From contig NC_045140.1 in assembly GCF_008831285.2 (NCBI RefSeq), positions 17,482,370 through 17,546,369 on the forward strand: a DNA stretch of 64,000 nucleotides, read 5' to 3'. The stretch's first letter is position 1, and every line of letters begins with the position of its first letter. Origin of the DNA: Nymphaea colorata (Eukaryota > Streptophyta > Magnoliopsida > Nymphaeales > Nymphaeaceae). The notes below the pieces were generated by a model. The model was not told where the DNA came from. It made no database searches and saw only the letters and a list, made by a program, of their open reading frames with translations. Positions 1 to 10,228 of the stretch are shown in pieces. The position numbers and the translations under genes are program-made.

Positions 1-1631
1 CACTTTAGAAGAAAATGATACTTAGGCACACGTATAGAATGGAGAAGAATGTGAAATACTCAACATCAGGAATGAACTCGTTTTCGCATTTTCTGAAGGC
101 ATGGAAAACAATTAGATCTGGCACAATGACAAGCTCACTATAGATACTAAAATTTCTACAACACCCTTTTCTACAGTCATTTTTGTTTGGCGCAGACATC
201 CCTAACATTTTGACGTTACCTCTAAGAGTGCACATAACAGTGTAATGATTGGTCCAATAAGTGCAACCACAATATGCAGAAGAAACAAATGTGCACATAG
301 AGGTAAATAACTATGAGGGACTGACTCCAAATATGGTCCATACAGCCTGCACCATCTTCGTAACAAAAAATGGACAGAAATTTCAAAAGATGAGACATTT
401 CTGAGTTCACAGTCCCACACCCATGTGCTTCTTGTATGTGATTTCCATTTTAATGAAGCACATGCAATGAGGCCATATATCAATATAAGTCGACATAAAC
501 TTCTGACCATCAATTCAATCAGAGCAACCTACACCACAACGACCTCCCATCTCAAAAAACAAGTTTGCTTCACAATTTCCAGTTTACAGTTAGATGCAAC
601 AAAAACACGAAAATAAGAAAACATAAACACAGAAGACTGCACATACTTCCCCAGCCACACATAATATGGAGGAAAAGGAAAAAAAAAACTTATCCACTCA
701 TGGATACTACAATCAAACATAGAGTGATAGTCACCCATTTCTCATCCACATAACAGACAAAGAACACAAAATATGCAGGTGAAAACTGCAAATAGTCCCT
801 GAATATCTTGATGATAAACCCTAACCCAACCAGAACCAACCATCTTAGCCTCTTCCATTTGACAAAAACAAACAAGAAAACTACCTGATAGTCTTTCTAT
901 ATCAAGGGAAAAGCCACTAATTATGAACATCAGTAACTAATTTCCACCACCAGTGGGTCGATGCCTTTCTGCTGAAAGAAACAGAAGACACCAATTCCTC
1001 ACTTAGCAGATTGAAAACGTCATTATCTCCTGTTAATAGAAGAAGAAACACAAACGTGGAAAGGAGAAAAGCAATTATGAAATAAATTCACCATCCGCCA
1101 GAATAATCAACAAGTAGCAACTCAAAAAGCTGGCTCTCGACTTAAGACCAAGAATTTACTTTTTTCCAGAATCAGGTCTAAGATTCTTGATAGAAACCAG
1201 AAAAAGATGATAAATTCTCAAATTTCAATTATCAGAAAAAGGAAAGTGCAAATTCTTTCTCAGCCAAAGGGAAGAAAAGTTGCATAGACTTAACTTCTTC
1301 AACCTATACGTTTCAAATGAAAACAGAAATTAAAACAACAGAAAAAGGCAAGGAAACCGCCATTAGTCCTTAAATTCAAGTCCAAAGAGAGACATGCAGC
1401 GGTCCGCAGCTCTAAAATCTTAGTTCTCGAGCCAGATCTACTTCCTTTTAGTGAATAAGCCAGAAACTTAACAGAAACCGCCAATTTTCTTTCTCTTATA
1501 GGAATTAAAAAAACCACGAAATCTCGCTTAGGCTCTCCTAGCTAAGAACGAAAAACTCAAAGTAGACAAAAAAAAAAAAGAATCTGCAGAAGCAAGAAGC
1601 AACAATTAGAACCTCAGAAATCGTACTTACA
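1..1631. other. No recognisable coding sequence (possible intron or UTR of a gene to the left)
   Basis: No open frame here resembles a known protein. On the minus strand a hydrophobic frame at about 230-513 ends at a plausible splice donor (AG|GTAACG, near 228), and a GTAAGT-type donor follows position 1631. Both would fit the 5' part of a minus-strand gene lying mostly outside the window. The sequence is AT-rich with many stops. Coding exons cannot be supported. Confidence 0.2.
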
Positions 1632-2300
1632 TCCTAACATACAGATGTTTGGAATTAAAAAATAGGAAATTCCATGGACAGGCAGCAAGCAGCCATGGAG
1701 CACTTTAACATTCCACAAGCAGAAATCCTATGCCTTTGACACGTTTAAGGACCAAAATACGCCATCCCTACTCCGAGATCTGTCGGAAACTACGATTCCA
1801 AGAGTAATTCACCGTCCCACGCCACGAAAGCGACACGACTATGTCCAAGAGGAAGCAGAACCCTAACACGGCCGATCATCCCCATGCTTCCTCGGCGACG
1901 CACAAAAGAGAGGACGGAAGTAAAAGCGCTTACCTAAAGAGACCGTCAGCAGCTGTGCCTGTCCGCCTCACCGGAGCCCTGTCGGCTGTCGAGTTGCCGC
2001 TGGAGAGAGGCCACCGTCGCGATTTTTGTAAGCGCGGGTTCAGCTTCCACCTCGCAGAGAGAGGTCACTGGCTGCTCCCGGTTTCCCGCAGTAATGAACA
2101 GGCACGTGGCGGTGGACACGAAACGGTGAACCATAACCCCTCTTGCACGTTCTGTTGGTTTACCTGATTACTCCTCACAAAAGAAACAATGACGCATGTG
2201 TCCTCCAGCGATTCGGAGTTTCCCCGTTCAGTGACGAATCGGAATTCCAACCTTCCAAAATGAGTGCAACAAGTGTCTCGGTCGAGATCTAGATTGATCA
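1632..2300 (-). other. Putative non-coding first exon(s) of a minus-strand gene extending left
   Basis: Part of this stretch (about 1780-2160) is a GC-richer island in AT-rich surroundings. Read on the minus strand it has good splice donors after 1934 (TTTAG|GTAAGCG) and after 1631 (GAT|GTAAGTACG). The frames between them contain stops, so the likeliest reading is 5' UTR with alternative first exons. A plus-strand frame at 1841-2167 (108 codons, starting MSKRK) is also open but resembles nothing known. Transcript evidence would be needed to choose between the strands. Confidence 0.25.
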
Positions 2301-2343
2301 TCTTTTTGTTTTTCTATCATGAAGTTGCTTGGGTACGAGATGC

Positions 2344-2840
2344 AACACTATAGTTAATTAATACCATTCATAGGGTTGTTCAATGAGTCGAGCTAACTCG
2401 AGCTAAACTCGAACTCGCTAGATAAACTTGATTCCTTTAATAAACTAATCAAGTTCGAGTTAAGAAATCTCAACAACTTAAACTAGTCTTTGAGTTAAGT
2501 GGGCTCGACTTGATTAAGCTCAAGAAAAAATATATAAAATATAATTTCATAAAATTATAAAAAAAAAAAACAGATTATTCAAATGAGTATACAAGTGATG
2601 GGAGGTGTCATGTTTAAGTCTATATGTTGCCCCTTTCTAAAAAAATAAATTAATATTTTAATGAAATGATTGGCTCAGCTCAAGCCAATCTTCAGCTTGA
2701 GCTTAATCAAGCTTAATTGGACTGAGTTCGAGTTTTAAGAACTCAAGTAAGCCAAGATCGAGCTAATGAAATCAAACTCGAATCGAGCTCGAGCCAAGTT
2801 CGAGTTTCTTTCAAACTCGTCACTCACTCATTATAGTGTT
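2344..2840. repeat. CTCGA/GAGCT-rich repetitive element with short terminal inverted repeats
   Basis: About 500 bp filled with permutations of CTCGA, GAGCT and TCGAG separated by AT-rich sequence. It is bounded by AACACTATA at 2344-2352 and its exact reverse complement at 2832-2840. No target-site duplication is obvious outside these ends. It looks like a non-autonomous foldback or MITE-like repeat, and the family is not assigned. Confidence 0.4.
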
Positions 2841-2966
2841 CACTAGAATCAAACTAAAAATAGATTTTTCGGCCAACTCAACCAACTACATTATGTTCCT
2901 CGATGTCATACCATTAAAGACATGAGATTCTTTTGAAGAAACGTAATCAATTCCAAACGTGACCAG

Positions 2967-3180
2967 TCAATTGACCAAGCAGGAAACCGAGATAATCACG
3001 ATTGGGAGACCGAATCTTTTAAGATCCGATTCTGCCAATTCGTGAAAGTCACTTCGAAAGGGCGTTTGCCCTTACACCAGTCAAGTCAATGTATATCGTG
3101 ACGACTGCCAGTCAAGGAGACTCATACGCGCTAGAATCGACTGTCAATCCGTCATAGGAATCCAAGAATATCCTTGACTT
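2967..3180. promoter_or_regulatory. Cluster of W-box core motifs (TTGAC/GTCAA)
   Basis: Seven TTGAC or GTCAA cores fall within about 215 bp: a back-to-back pair near 2967-2978, two in tandem near 3081, and singles near 3113, 3142 and 3176. WRKY transcription factors bind TTGAC[C/T]. The cluster lies about 0.7-0.9 kb upstream of the putative minus-strand first exon. This is a motif observation only, and the surrounding sequence could also be repeat-derived. Confidence 0.2.
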
Positions 3181-5715
3181 TCAAAGTTTCGTGATCTTTC
3201 GAAGTCCACACCCTTCGTTCTTAGTGGTTGCAATTGAATACGGACTGGTCGGATCGGCTTGGTCCTGTTTCTTCAAGTATCGTCGCTATCGGAATCTTCA
3301 TGCTTCGCGAATTGAGTTTTTCTGTTTATACTTAAAAAAATAATTACAACATTAAAAAGATTACACAAACTTATCTAGCAGCGAAAACTATATTGATTAT
3401 GTTTATGTCAATTGAGTTCAAGGGCCGAGTAAAAATTTTTGTTATGAAGACTGAATTAAAGCTTATAAATTTTGACATGAGCCGAAATATCATTTTTCAA
3501 AATTTTTATATAGGATAAGTATTTTCTAAAATTTATATATAATTTTTTTTAATTTTTTTTAAGTGAAGCTAGGGCCCATGCTAGCCCCTCTGCTGGAGAT
3601 TTAGCTTTGCATGAACATGACAGGTACTTAAATTCAATTAGTGAATTATACCTTTTCGTCTGATTTGACTTCAATACGTGTTCTTTACCTTGTCAGATGT
3701 CCATGTATCACGATTTGAATTCAGATCCAATGTGAATCTGGAAAATTTAAGTCTCATTTTTTTTTTAGTTCGAAATCCAAATTTAATTCAAATCTAACTT
3801 TTAAATTCACAGCAGACTTCAAGGATTTTCAAAATGTATAAATATTGAATATAGACAGCAGGCCATATTGATGGTTGTTGTCCAACTAGATATTTATTTA
3901 AAACTGAACCCAAATCAGATCAGATGTCGTCTTTTAAATCAAATATGATCAGATTTTTATTTGGATGTTAATTCATTTTTTTTAAAATAGATTGATTATC
4001 GCTATCTTCGAATCTTTATTGATGGAAAATTAAAAGAATGCAGATCTAAACCCGAATTTGGCTCTGACATGAGGCATTTAATTGGATAAACCTCAATTTC
4101 GGTGGAGAGAATTTAATATGATAAGGGATCCTTGAGACATGAGATTACAGTGTCCAAACTCAACTTTTCTCTTATTATAAGATACTAAAAGGTGTGAGCC
4201 TGAATTCAGACATTGAGTTCTGATTGCACACGATGGAGCCATGAATTTTTATGTAGATATCATCTCTGTGGGATTGTCAATGTGGGTCCTTTTTGCTTAG
4301 ATTTGAAGTTATCATATGCATCTTTATCCGTATAATTTGAGGACAACACGCTACCTTCATTTAAAAAAGATAAAAAAAGTGATGTTTTGATTTTTTTTTC
4401 ATTTTTTCATATTTTTATATTTTTTGTATGTTTAAAATAATGTGGCAATATTTTTTTGTGGCAATAAGTGAACTAGAGAGCATGAAATTCTTATCTAACT
4501 TTTTTTTTTCTAAAATATATGACCTGCTTTTAGTGTTTGGACGTGTTCTTTGGTGCACTTCAACTAGTACATCAATGATTCATTTTTACCACATAAAAGG
4601 TTGACATCATAGTACTCAGAACTATAAACCAATCTCCAACTCAAGCAGAGGCGGAGGGAGGGGAGGGCCTAGGCCATATACCCTGGACAATGAAAAAAAA
4701 ATATTACATTGAAAAAAATAATTTTTTTTAATTGCGCCATGTATTTTTTAGATTTGAATTCAATTTGGCCCTACCTGAATCCAGAGGTTGAACTGTCGGC
4801 CCACGTCTCTGCCCATGAACCAAGACCCAACTTTAAGCTACGAATATCAAGTCCCAACTTTCTCATTTTTGTTGTTTGGGATCTTTGTCTTTGAGTGTTA
4901 CCCTCAAAAATAAGTCATAAAAAGCAGAAGAGGTGAAAAAATACATTCATGCAGATCGGCTACTAGGCTTTCTCAGCTCTCCAATGCGCTGTAAAGAGAA
5001 GAGAAAGTAAAAAATTTGTGGTGGTGGCGTTGGGCATGGATGGGTGACAAGTAGTGCATTGTCAATTAAGTCTGCATGTCGATGTTGACGAGCAGAACTA
5101 AAGTGATGCACTTTACATTAATATACTGGCAGCATGTAAAGCAAGACAGCATCACCTGACGAAAGTTGAGATGGGTCACCGTGTGACATCAAGATCATAT
5201 TGGTTCCCGCAATTCGCGGACCTCCGCTTTCTTCGACTGTATTTGAAATTTTATTACACAAACACACTCTCTCTCCCTCTCTCTCGCCCGCGGCTTGTGT
5301 TGTTTTCCTGCGCTTGGGATTGAGACCAGGTAGATGTAAATGTAACATGATTTCATGGTCATGATCCAATAATTAGGAGATCCATGATTTTGTGTGTCTA
5401 TATATATACTTTGGTTATCTAAAGTCACCAAGCCATCTAACCAATACCATCCATATAAAACCATATGAATGGTTAAGAGAAAAACAAGAAAAAAATTGTG
5501 CAAATAAATATTAGATAACAAAAATACCCATCACTTTTTTCTTCTTATTTTCCTTCTAACCACCCACCATGTTGGATCAATCAGTGCGAATTAAACGGCT
5601 TGGTAACTCGTCAATATTCTATTTTCTTATACAAGCACGCACGCGCACACACACACACACCAAAAAAGGTATAGTCTAACAAATCAGGCACAAGGTATGT
5701 TCTTATTCTATTCGT
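3181..5715. other. Intergenic AT-rich DNA; nothing recognised
   Basis: AT-rich spacer with homopolymer T and A tracts, several imperfect stretches rich in AATTC and AATCT (about 3640-4100), a CT-rich tract near 5265-5290 and a CA microsatellite at 5645-5661. Open frames are short and carry simple-sequence translations. No gene can be supported. Confidence 0.5.
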
Positions 5716-6284
5716 GTGAGTGCTACTCATTTACAACATGGGGAGTTAGGTTGGGAGGTGTTATTTGGTGGTTTTTATATGGGTTGTTTGGTGCCGCATT
5801 CTCTCTCAAGTGTGCATTGTAATTTCTTTTATAAGGTTAACCGAGCAACAAGGATTTTATGGGCTGAGTTACATTATTATCTCATGTTTGCTTTTCGTGA
5901 AAAAAGATCAATTGAAGTGGAGGGTTTCCTCAAACAACAAGGAGCTGAGGCAACTATTCCATCAAATGAAATTGAACATGTTTTCTATCTCTTCTCCAGA
6001 AACAAGTGGGATATTCCTTTGCAAAATTGTGCTCAATTTCATATGTGGCGATTCCACCAAAGATCTCTTTGTTAGTTGGGGAAGAATAATCGGATTTTTT
6101 GAGGAACGTATCGAAAGAGAATTTGATTTGGTTAGATAATATGTGGTTGGTTAAAGAAGGATCAGTTTTTTTTCGCAATGTATCGTCAGATATTCAATAT
6201 GAAGATCTATTTTGGTCTTATATAGGCAGTTGCCTAAAGACCCATATAATTGATTTTTATTTACATTTTGGTCGCTTCACATGA
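5716..6284 (+). other. Overlapping unrecognised open frames; possible decayed element
   Basis: Three plus-strand frames (5716-6075, 5765-6139 and 6099-6284) overlap here. None resembles a family I recognise, and none has splice sites joining it to a larger model. Two long frames sharing the same bases make at least one a chance frame. The stretch may be a decayed transposon or pseudogene fragment, but no domain motif supports that. Confidence 0.12.
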
Positions 6285-6778
6285 TTAAATTCATTCACAT
6301 GATTAAATTTCTTAGCTACCACGGGTCCCAATCAAATAATTTGCAAGGTTGGTTGCAGTCCCACTTTCAAGCTTATGCGCTCATTGGCTGCAAATTTTCT
6401 TTCCTCCATTAAAGCTTTGGAATTCTAGAGTCGCAAGTTTTGTGTACCAACCAAAGCCTCGTGTTTGAAAAAACGAAGAGGAACTTCAACACTCAAACAC
6501 CGACTTATATAAATAAGACCAGCAGCTAAGACCAACCAGCTAGAAAGGTCCTATTCGTAGTCATAAACAATCAAAGCCGCAATTTTGTCGTCATGGGTAA
6601 AATGGGGCTAGCCATAGTTGTTGTGAACCAAGAATTAGTAACGCACTGGCTTTGGCTCTCAAGGGTCTGTTAGGTGATTGTGACGAACTGTTAAGGCCCT
6701 CTCCGGTTGATGCCTTGAAAATATTGAAACGAAAATAAGTTTTTAGAAATTTATTTTTAGAATTAAATTTAGAGGGAA

Positions 6779-6960
6779 AAACAAGTCAGTCGTATAAAAC
6801 GTGCAAAACACATTTAAAAAACACAAAAAATACATATTATACGCGTTTTATTTGATAAGAACGTGTATAAAACTAAAACGTGCAAAAACACAAAAAATGC
6901 ATATTATACACGTATAATTCATGTTTTTTGTGTTTTTTATATTTTTATCAATTTTTATTT
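6779..6960. repeat. Foldback repeat with AAACACAAAAAA arms
   Basis: Two direct copies of an AAAACGTGCAAAA-type block (near 6797 and 6875) are followed by a long imperfect palindrome. Its arms are 6884-6909 and 6912-6937, 26 bp each with about four mismatches and almost no loop. The rest is AT-rich. The structure is typical of a small foldback or MITE-like element. Confidence 0.4.
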
Positions 6961-8400
6961 TTTATAATTTTCATGATTTATTAAATGTTTCATTTTTCTA
7001 AAAATGATTTATTACCGTATTATACCCGAGAAATTCCTCACCATATTAACATGTTTTCTTGTGACAAGGAAATCGACATGAAACAAAACACCAATATATT
7101 TGATGTGTTTCAAAAAAGAAAAATGATTTTTCTAAGGATCTCCGGAATTAACTTTGAACCAACTAACCACTCAGCTGTCTAAGGTTTGATATAGCCCTCT
7201 GTCAAGTTTTGAAAATTTAAAATTCTGTTATTAATTTTTTTTAATTTTTATTTGGCCCTTTCGTGATTTGAAAAGATTGGGGTTTGACTCCTGTTAAACA
7301 TTTTGAAAATTTTTATTTATTGCCCACCACAGTTTTCATTATGATGCATAATGCATACTGACTGCTTCAATTTCAGGACATGCAATAGAATTGTCATGTC
7401 TAAAAGGTGGTTGATTCGTTAACGAGTTCTAAAAAATCGAGTAAAGAATAGAGGTGCTATATATCTTCTTTTTCAGCTAAATCAAAGCTTGTATTTACAA
7501 TGACAAAGATAATATATTATCAATAACTTATGGTAATGGGATAGTGATGCCGGCCCAGAGCAGGTGTTTGAGTAGCTAATCATGTCTAGAACCACAGTCA
7601 CCGGCAGAAAAGAAAACGCGACCCAGATTTGCACCCAAACCGCACCACGTTCATTTCAGTTCATTTTTTGGGTTTTTTTAACAAATATAATATTATTAAT
7701 ATATATAATAATAAATTAATAATGAAAATAAATACTCTCGCTGCACCATTGCACCTAATTTTTTTGAAATGTCCGGCGCCGGCACCCGCACCCCTCATCT
7801 TGGTGACATAGTCTAGAAGTGCACGGCTCTGAAAATTAGACACTCCATATATGTTACACCATTTGAATTAAGGCTTCTTATTTATTGAGAAATTAAGCCG
7901 ATATGTTAGAGAATTAGCAGTTCTTGTCTGTTCATTTTAAAAAGTTTATAAGTGTTCATAAATATTGGAATTAGTTTTTGACATTTTGCAGAAAAAATGA
8001 AGAGTCATAATTTTCGATAAGTAATAGTGTTTGCAAAACATGTGCAAAAGAGCAAGAATTTTTATAGATACGAAGAGCTTAGAAGAAGTGAAGAGCTAAA
8101 ATTTTGTAACACCTTCATATGGAAGCCGAGTGGCTTAAATTTTAACAATTTAGTAATTTTTTTTCCCACAAAATGAGAAACCTTGTTAGAATCTATCTAT
8201 GGAAATCTCTCAGGCATTGTATTAAAGTATAGGTGTTCAGAAAAGTAGACATCAACAAGCAAAGGATATGATAGAACATTTATTACTGTATCCATTGTCG
8301 CCACTCACAGATTTCTGAAATGGTCATAAACAGTAGGTAAACGGATCAACAACCCCAGAGTCAATTTCAAATTCCCACTTATTGGCTACAACACTTTGTT
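6961..8400. other. Intergenic AT-rich DNA; nothing recognised
   Basis: AT-rich spacer with short open frames only (for example 6985-7182 plus). No splice-supported exon, RNA gene or clear mobile element was seen. Confidence 0.5.
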
Positions 8401-8404
8401 TCTA

Positions 8405-8830
8405 GGTAAGGATGTCAATAAATCTGATTTAGATCTGATATCCGAAGGAACCACATAGAAAAAATTGGGTATGGAAAAGAAATTGTTATCCGATTACAAA
8501 TTCAGATGAATTTGGATATAAGACATGACATCCAGTCGAATTCATATTCGAATTCGGATTCAAATTGAAGTAAATATTAACCAGATCTAGACTCTGATTG
8601 GGTATAGTATTAAATAAATAAATATCATGTACTCAATGCCTACAATATTGTTTGGACTCAGACGTTAATCTAAACGTTGGATTGGACTCAGACGTTAATC
8701 TAAAAATCAGATTTGGATTGGATTCAGATTGTGAATTCATATTTCAAATTCAGTTCAGATATGTCATAGATTTTCTAAATCTGAACTGAATTCAAACCTG
8801 AATACGTAGATATCCAAAAGCAGATACGGT
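8405..8830. repeat. GATTCAGAT/GAATTC-rich repetitive element with internal hairpin
   Basis: The stretch begins with GGATGTCAATAAATC, resembling the ends of many plant non-autonomous hAT-type repeats, and is filled with ATTCAGATT- and GAATTC-type words. A 30-bp-period direct duplication carries GGACTCAGACGTTAATC at 8654 and 8684. A perfect 14-bp stem (8747-8760 with 8779-8792) forms a hairpin. A matching far end and target duplication were not found, so the class is tentative. Confidence 0.35.
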
Positions 8831-9169
8831 AAAGTGTGCACAGAACTAAATCTCATTTCTTACGAGTCACTGATCTGAATACTTATAACCCGTTTACCAC
8901 CAAACGAAGCAGATGCATGGAAGTCACCAGCTACATTATGTTTGTGAAATTTTTAAGACCAATTCATAAAAAAACTGGAAGACCCATATTCTCAATAGAG
9001 GAAAAGCTACATTTAATATAACGATTTTAGAACCTGTAAAGACCAGAGTTTGGCGAAGATGCTGGCGTTGCATGGAGAAAACCCAAACCGTTGGATTCAA
9101 TGCTTTCTTTTTTGATATCCTGTCTTATTCTTCTCACCTCATCTGTCTCTATTCCGGCTAAATCAGACC

Positions 9170-9520
9170 AGAGGTTTTCACTCTCTCCCTTTCTCCCCAC
9201 TGGAGAGGGTTGCTCTGGAACCTTTTGCAAAAAGAGGGTTTCAGTTCTTTGCCTCTGCATAGAGGGTTTTAAAAAGAGCTCTGAAACCCTCTATGCACAG
9301 GCAGAGGGTTTCGCTCTTTGAAATCCTCTATGCAGAGAGAGGCAGTTCTCAAACCCTCTACGACGCTGGTTTTGGGGAGCCGCCCTCTCCGTCCCTGTTC
9401 ACCATGATGTCACTCTCCCCCTTGCAGAACGTTTCAGAGAAACCCTTTGCGGGTAAACCCTCAAGACAGAGGGTTTCTTCTGAAACCCAGTCTCGAAGAG
9501 CCGCCCTCTCCCTCTAATGT
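9170..9520. repeat. Cluster of alternating-orientation GCATAGAGGGTTTC units
   Basis: Copies of an approximately 14-bp word (GCATAGAGGGTTTC and variants) occur in both orientations: plus near 9257, minus near 9283, plus near 9299, minus near 9320 and 9349, plus near 9467, with related AAACCCT words between. Positions 9257-9269 and 9284-9296 form a perfect 13-bp stem. The stretch is GC-richer than its surroundings and ends next to a TC microsatellite (9532-9551). It lies about 0.7 kb beyond the PDS5 stop codon. Plus-strand frames through it are simple translations of the repeat. Confidence 0.5.
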
Positions 9521-10228
9521 GTCGGGTTCTTTCTCTCTCTCTCTCTCTCTCCCTACAGAATACATCGCCTCGCCAGCCATCGCAGGTGGCGAAGCTTCAA
9601 GCAGCCTCGCAGCCATCGCGGGAAGCAACGGTCTTATTTTTCATCGTGGAATTTTCCTCCGACCTCTCGGGGTGGGACGAAAATGTATATGTTAGGAAAT
9701 ATTTTAAATTTAATATGATATCTTGAAATTTTGGCTTTCACGCACCTCTTTATTTTCTTTTCCGGATACGCGCATACTCTACTTTTATCAAATTAAATGA
9801 GGTTGATTTAGGACACATCTTGAATGCACATTAAATGCAACTTTCGTTCAACATTGCACATTTTCTTAGAAGGTCATTCACTTTTCTTTTTCTTTTTTTT
9901 TGGTTCCTTGACGTATTATTTAATTTTTTCCTTTTCTTGTCGAACAAAGGTAAGTCCAATCCATGGTCGGGTCAGCTCTCATGGGTAATTTTGGGTTAAA
10001 CAGAACTGATGTTTCAGTTTGAGTTACGCACGCGCAAGGGGAAAGGAAAGTAGATGCGAGAGTCAATCAGTAATCATGTGAAGGAACCTCTTGATTATAT
10101 AATTTATTTTAATGTACATTGTAATGTACAAACAGGAGCAGCCAGACAGAATCAATGCTGAGGAAAATGTTGATGAAGCATATTATTGCCTGATGCTAAA
10201 GTTTGCTGGAGGTGGGGTTTAACGCTCT
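9521..10228. other. TC microsatellite and spacer including the PDS5 3' flank
   Basis: A TC repeat at 9532-9551 is followed by a short GC-rich piece with two GCAGCCATCGC-like words (about 9570-9630), then AT-rich spacer. The PDS5 3' UTR should lie in the right part, just below 10229. No coding exon was found. Confidence 0.4.

Noticed and set aside
1841..2167. Plus-strand 108-codon frame (MSKRK start) as a gene
   Set aside because: No family resemblance and no splice-supported continuation; splice donors on the opposite strand fit better. Retained only as a note under the first-exon feature.
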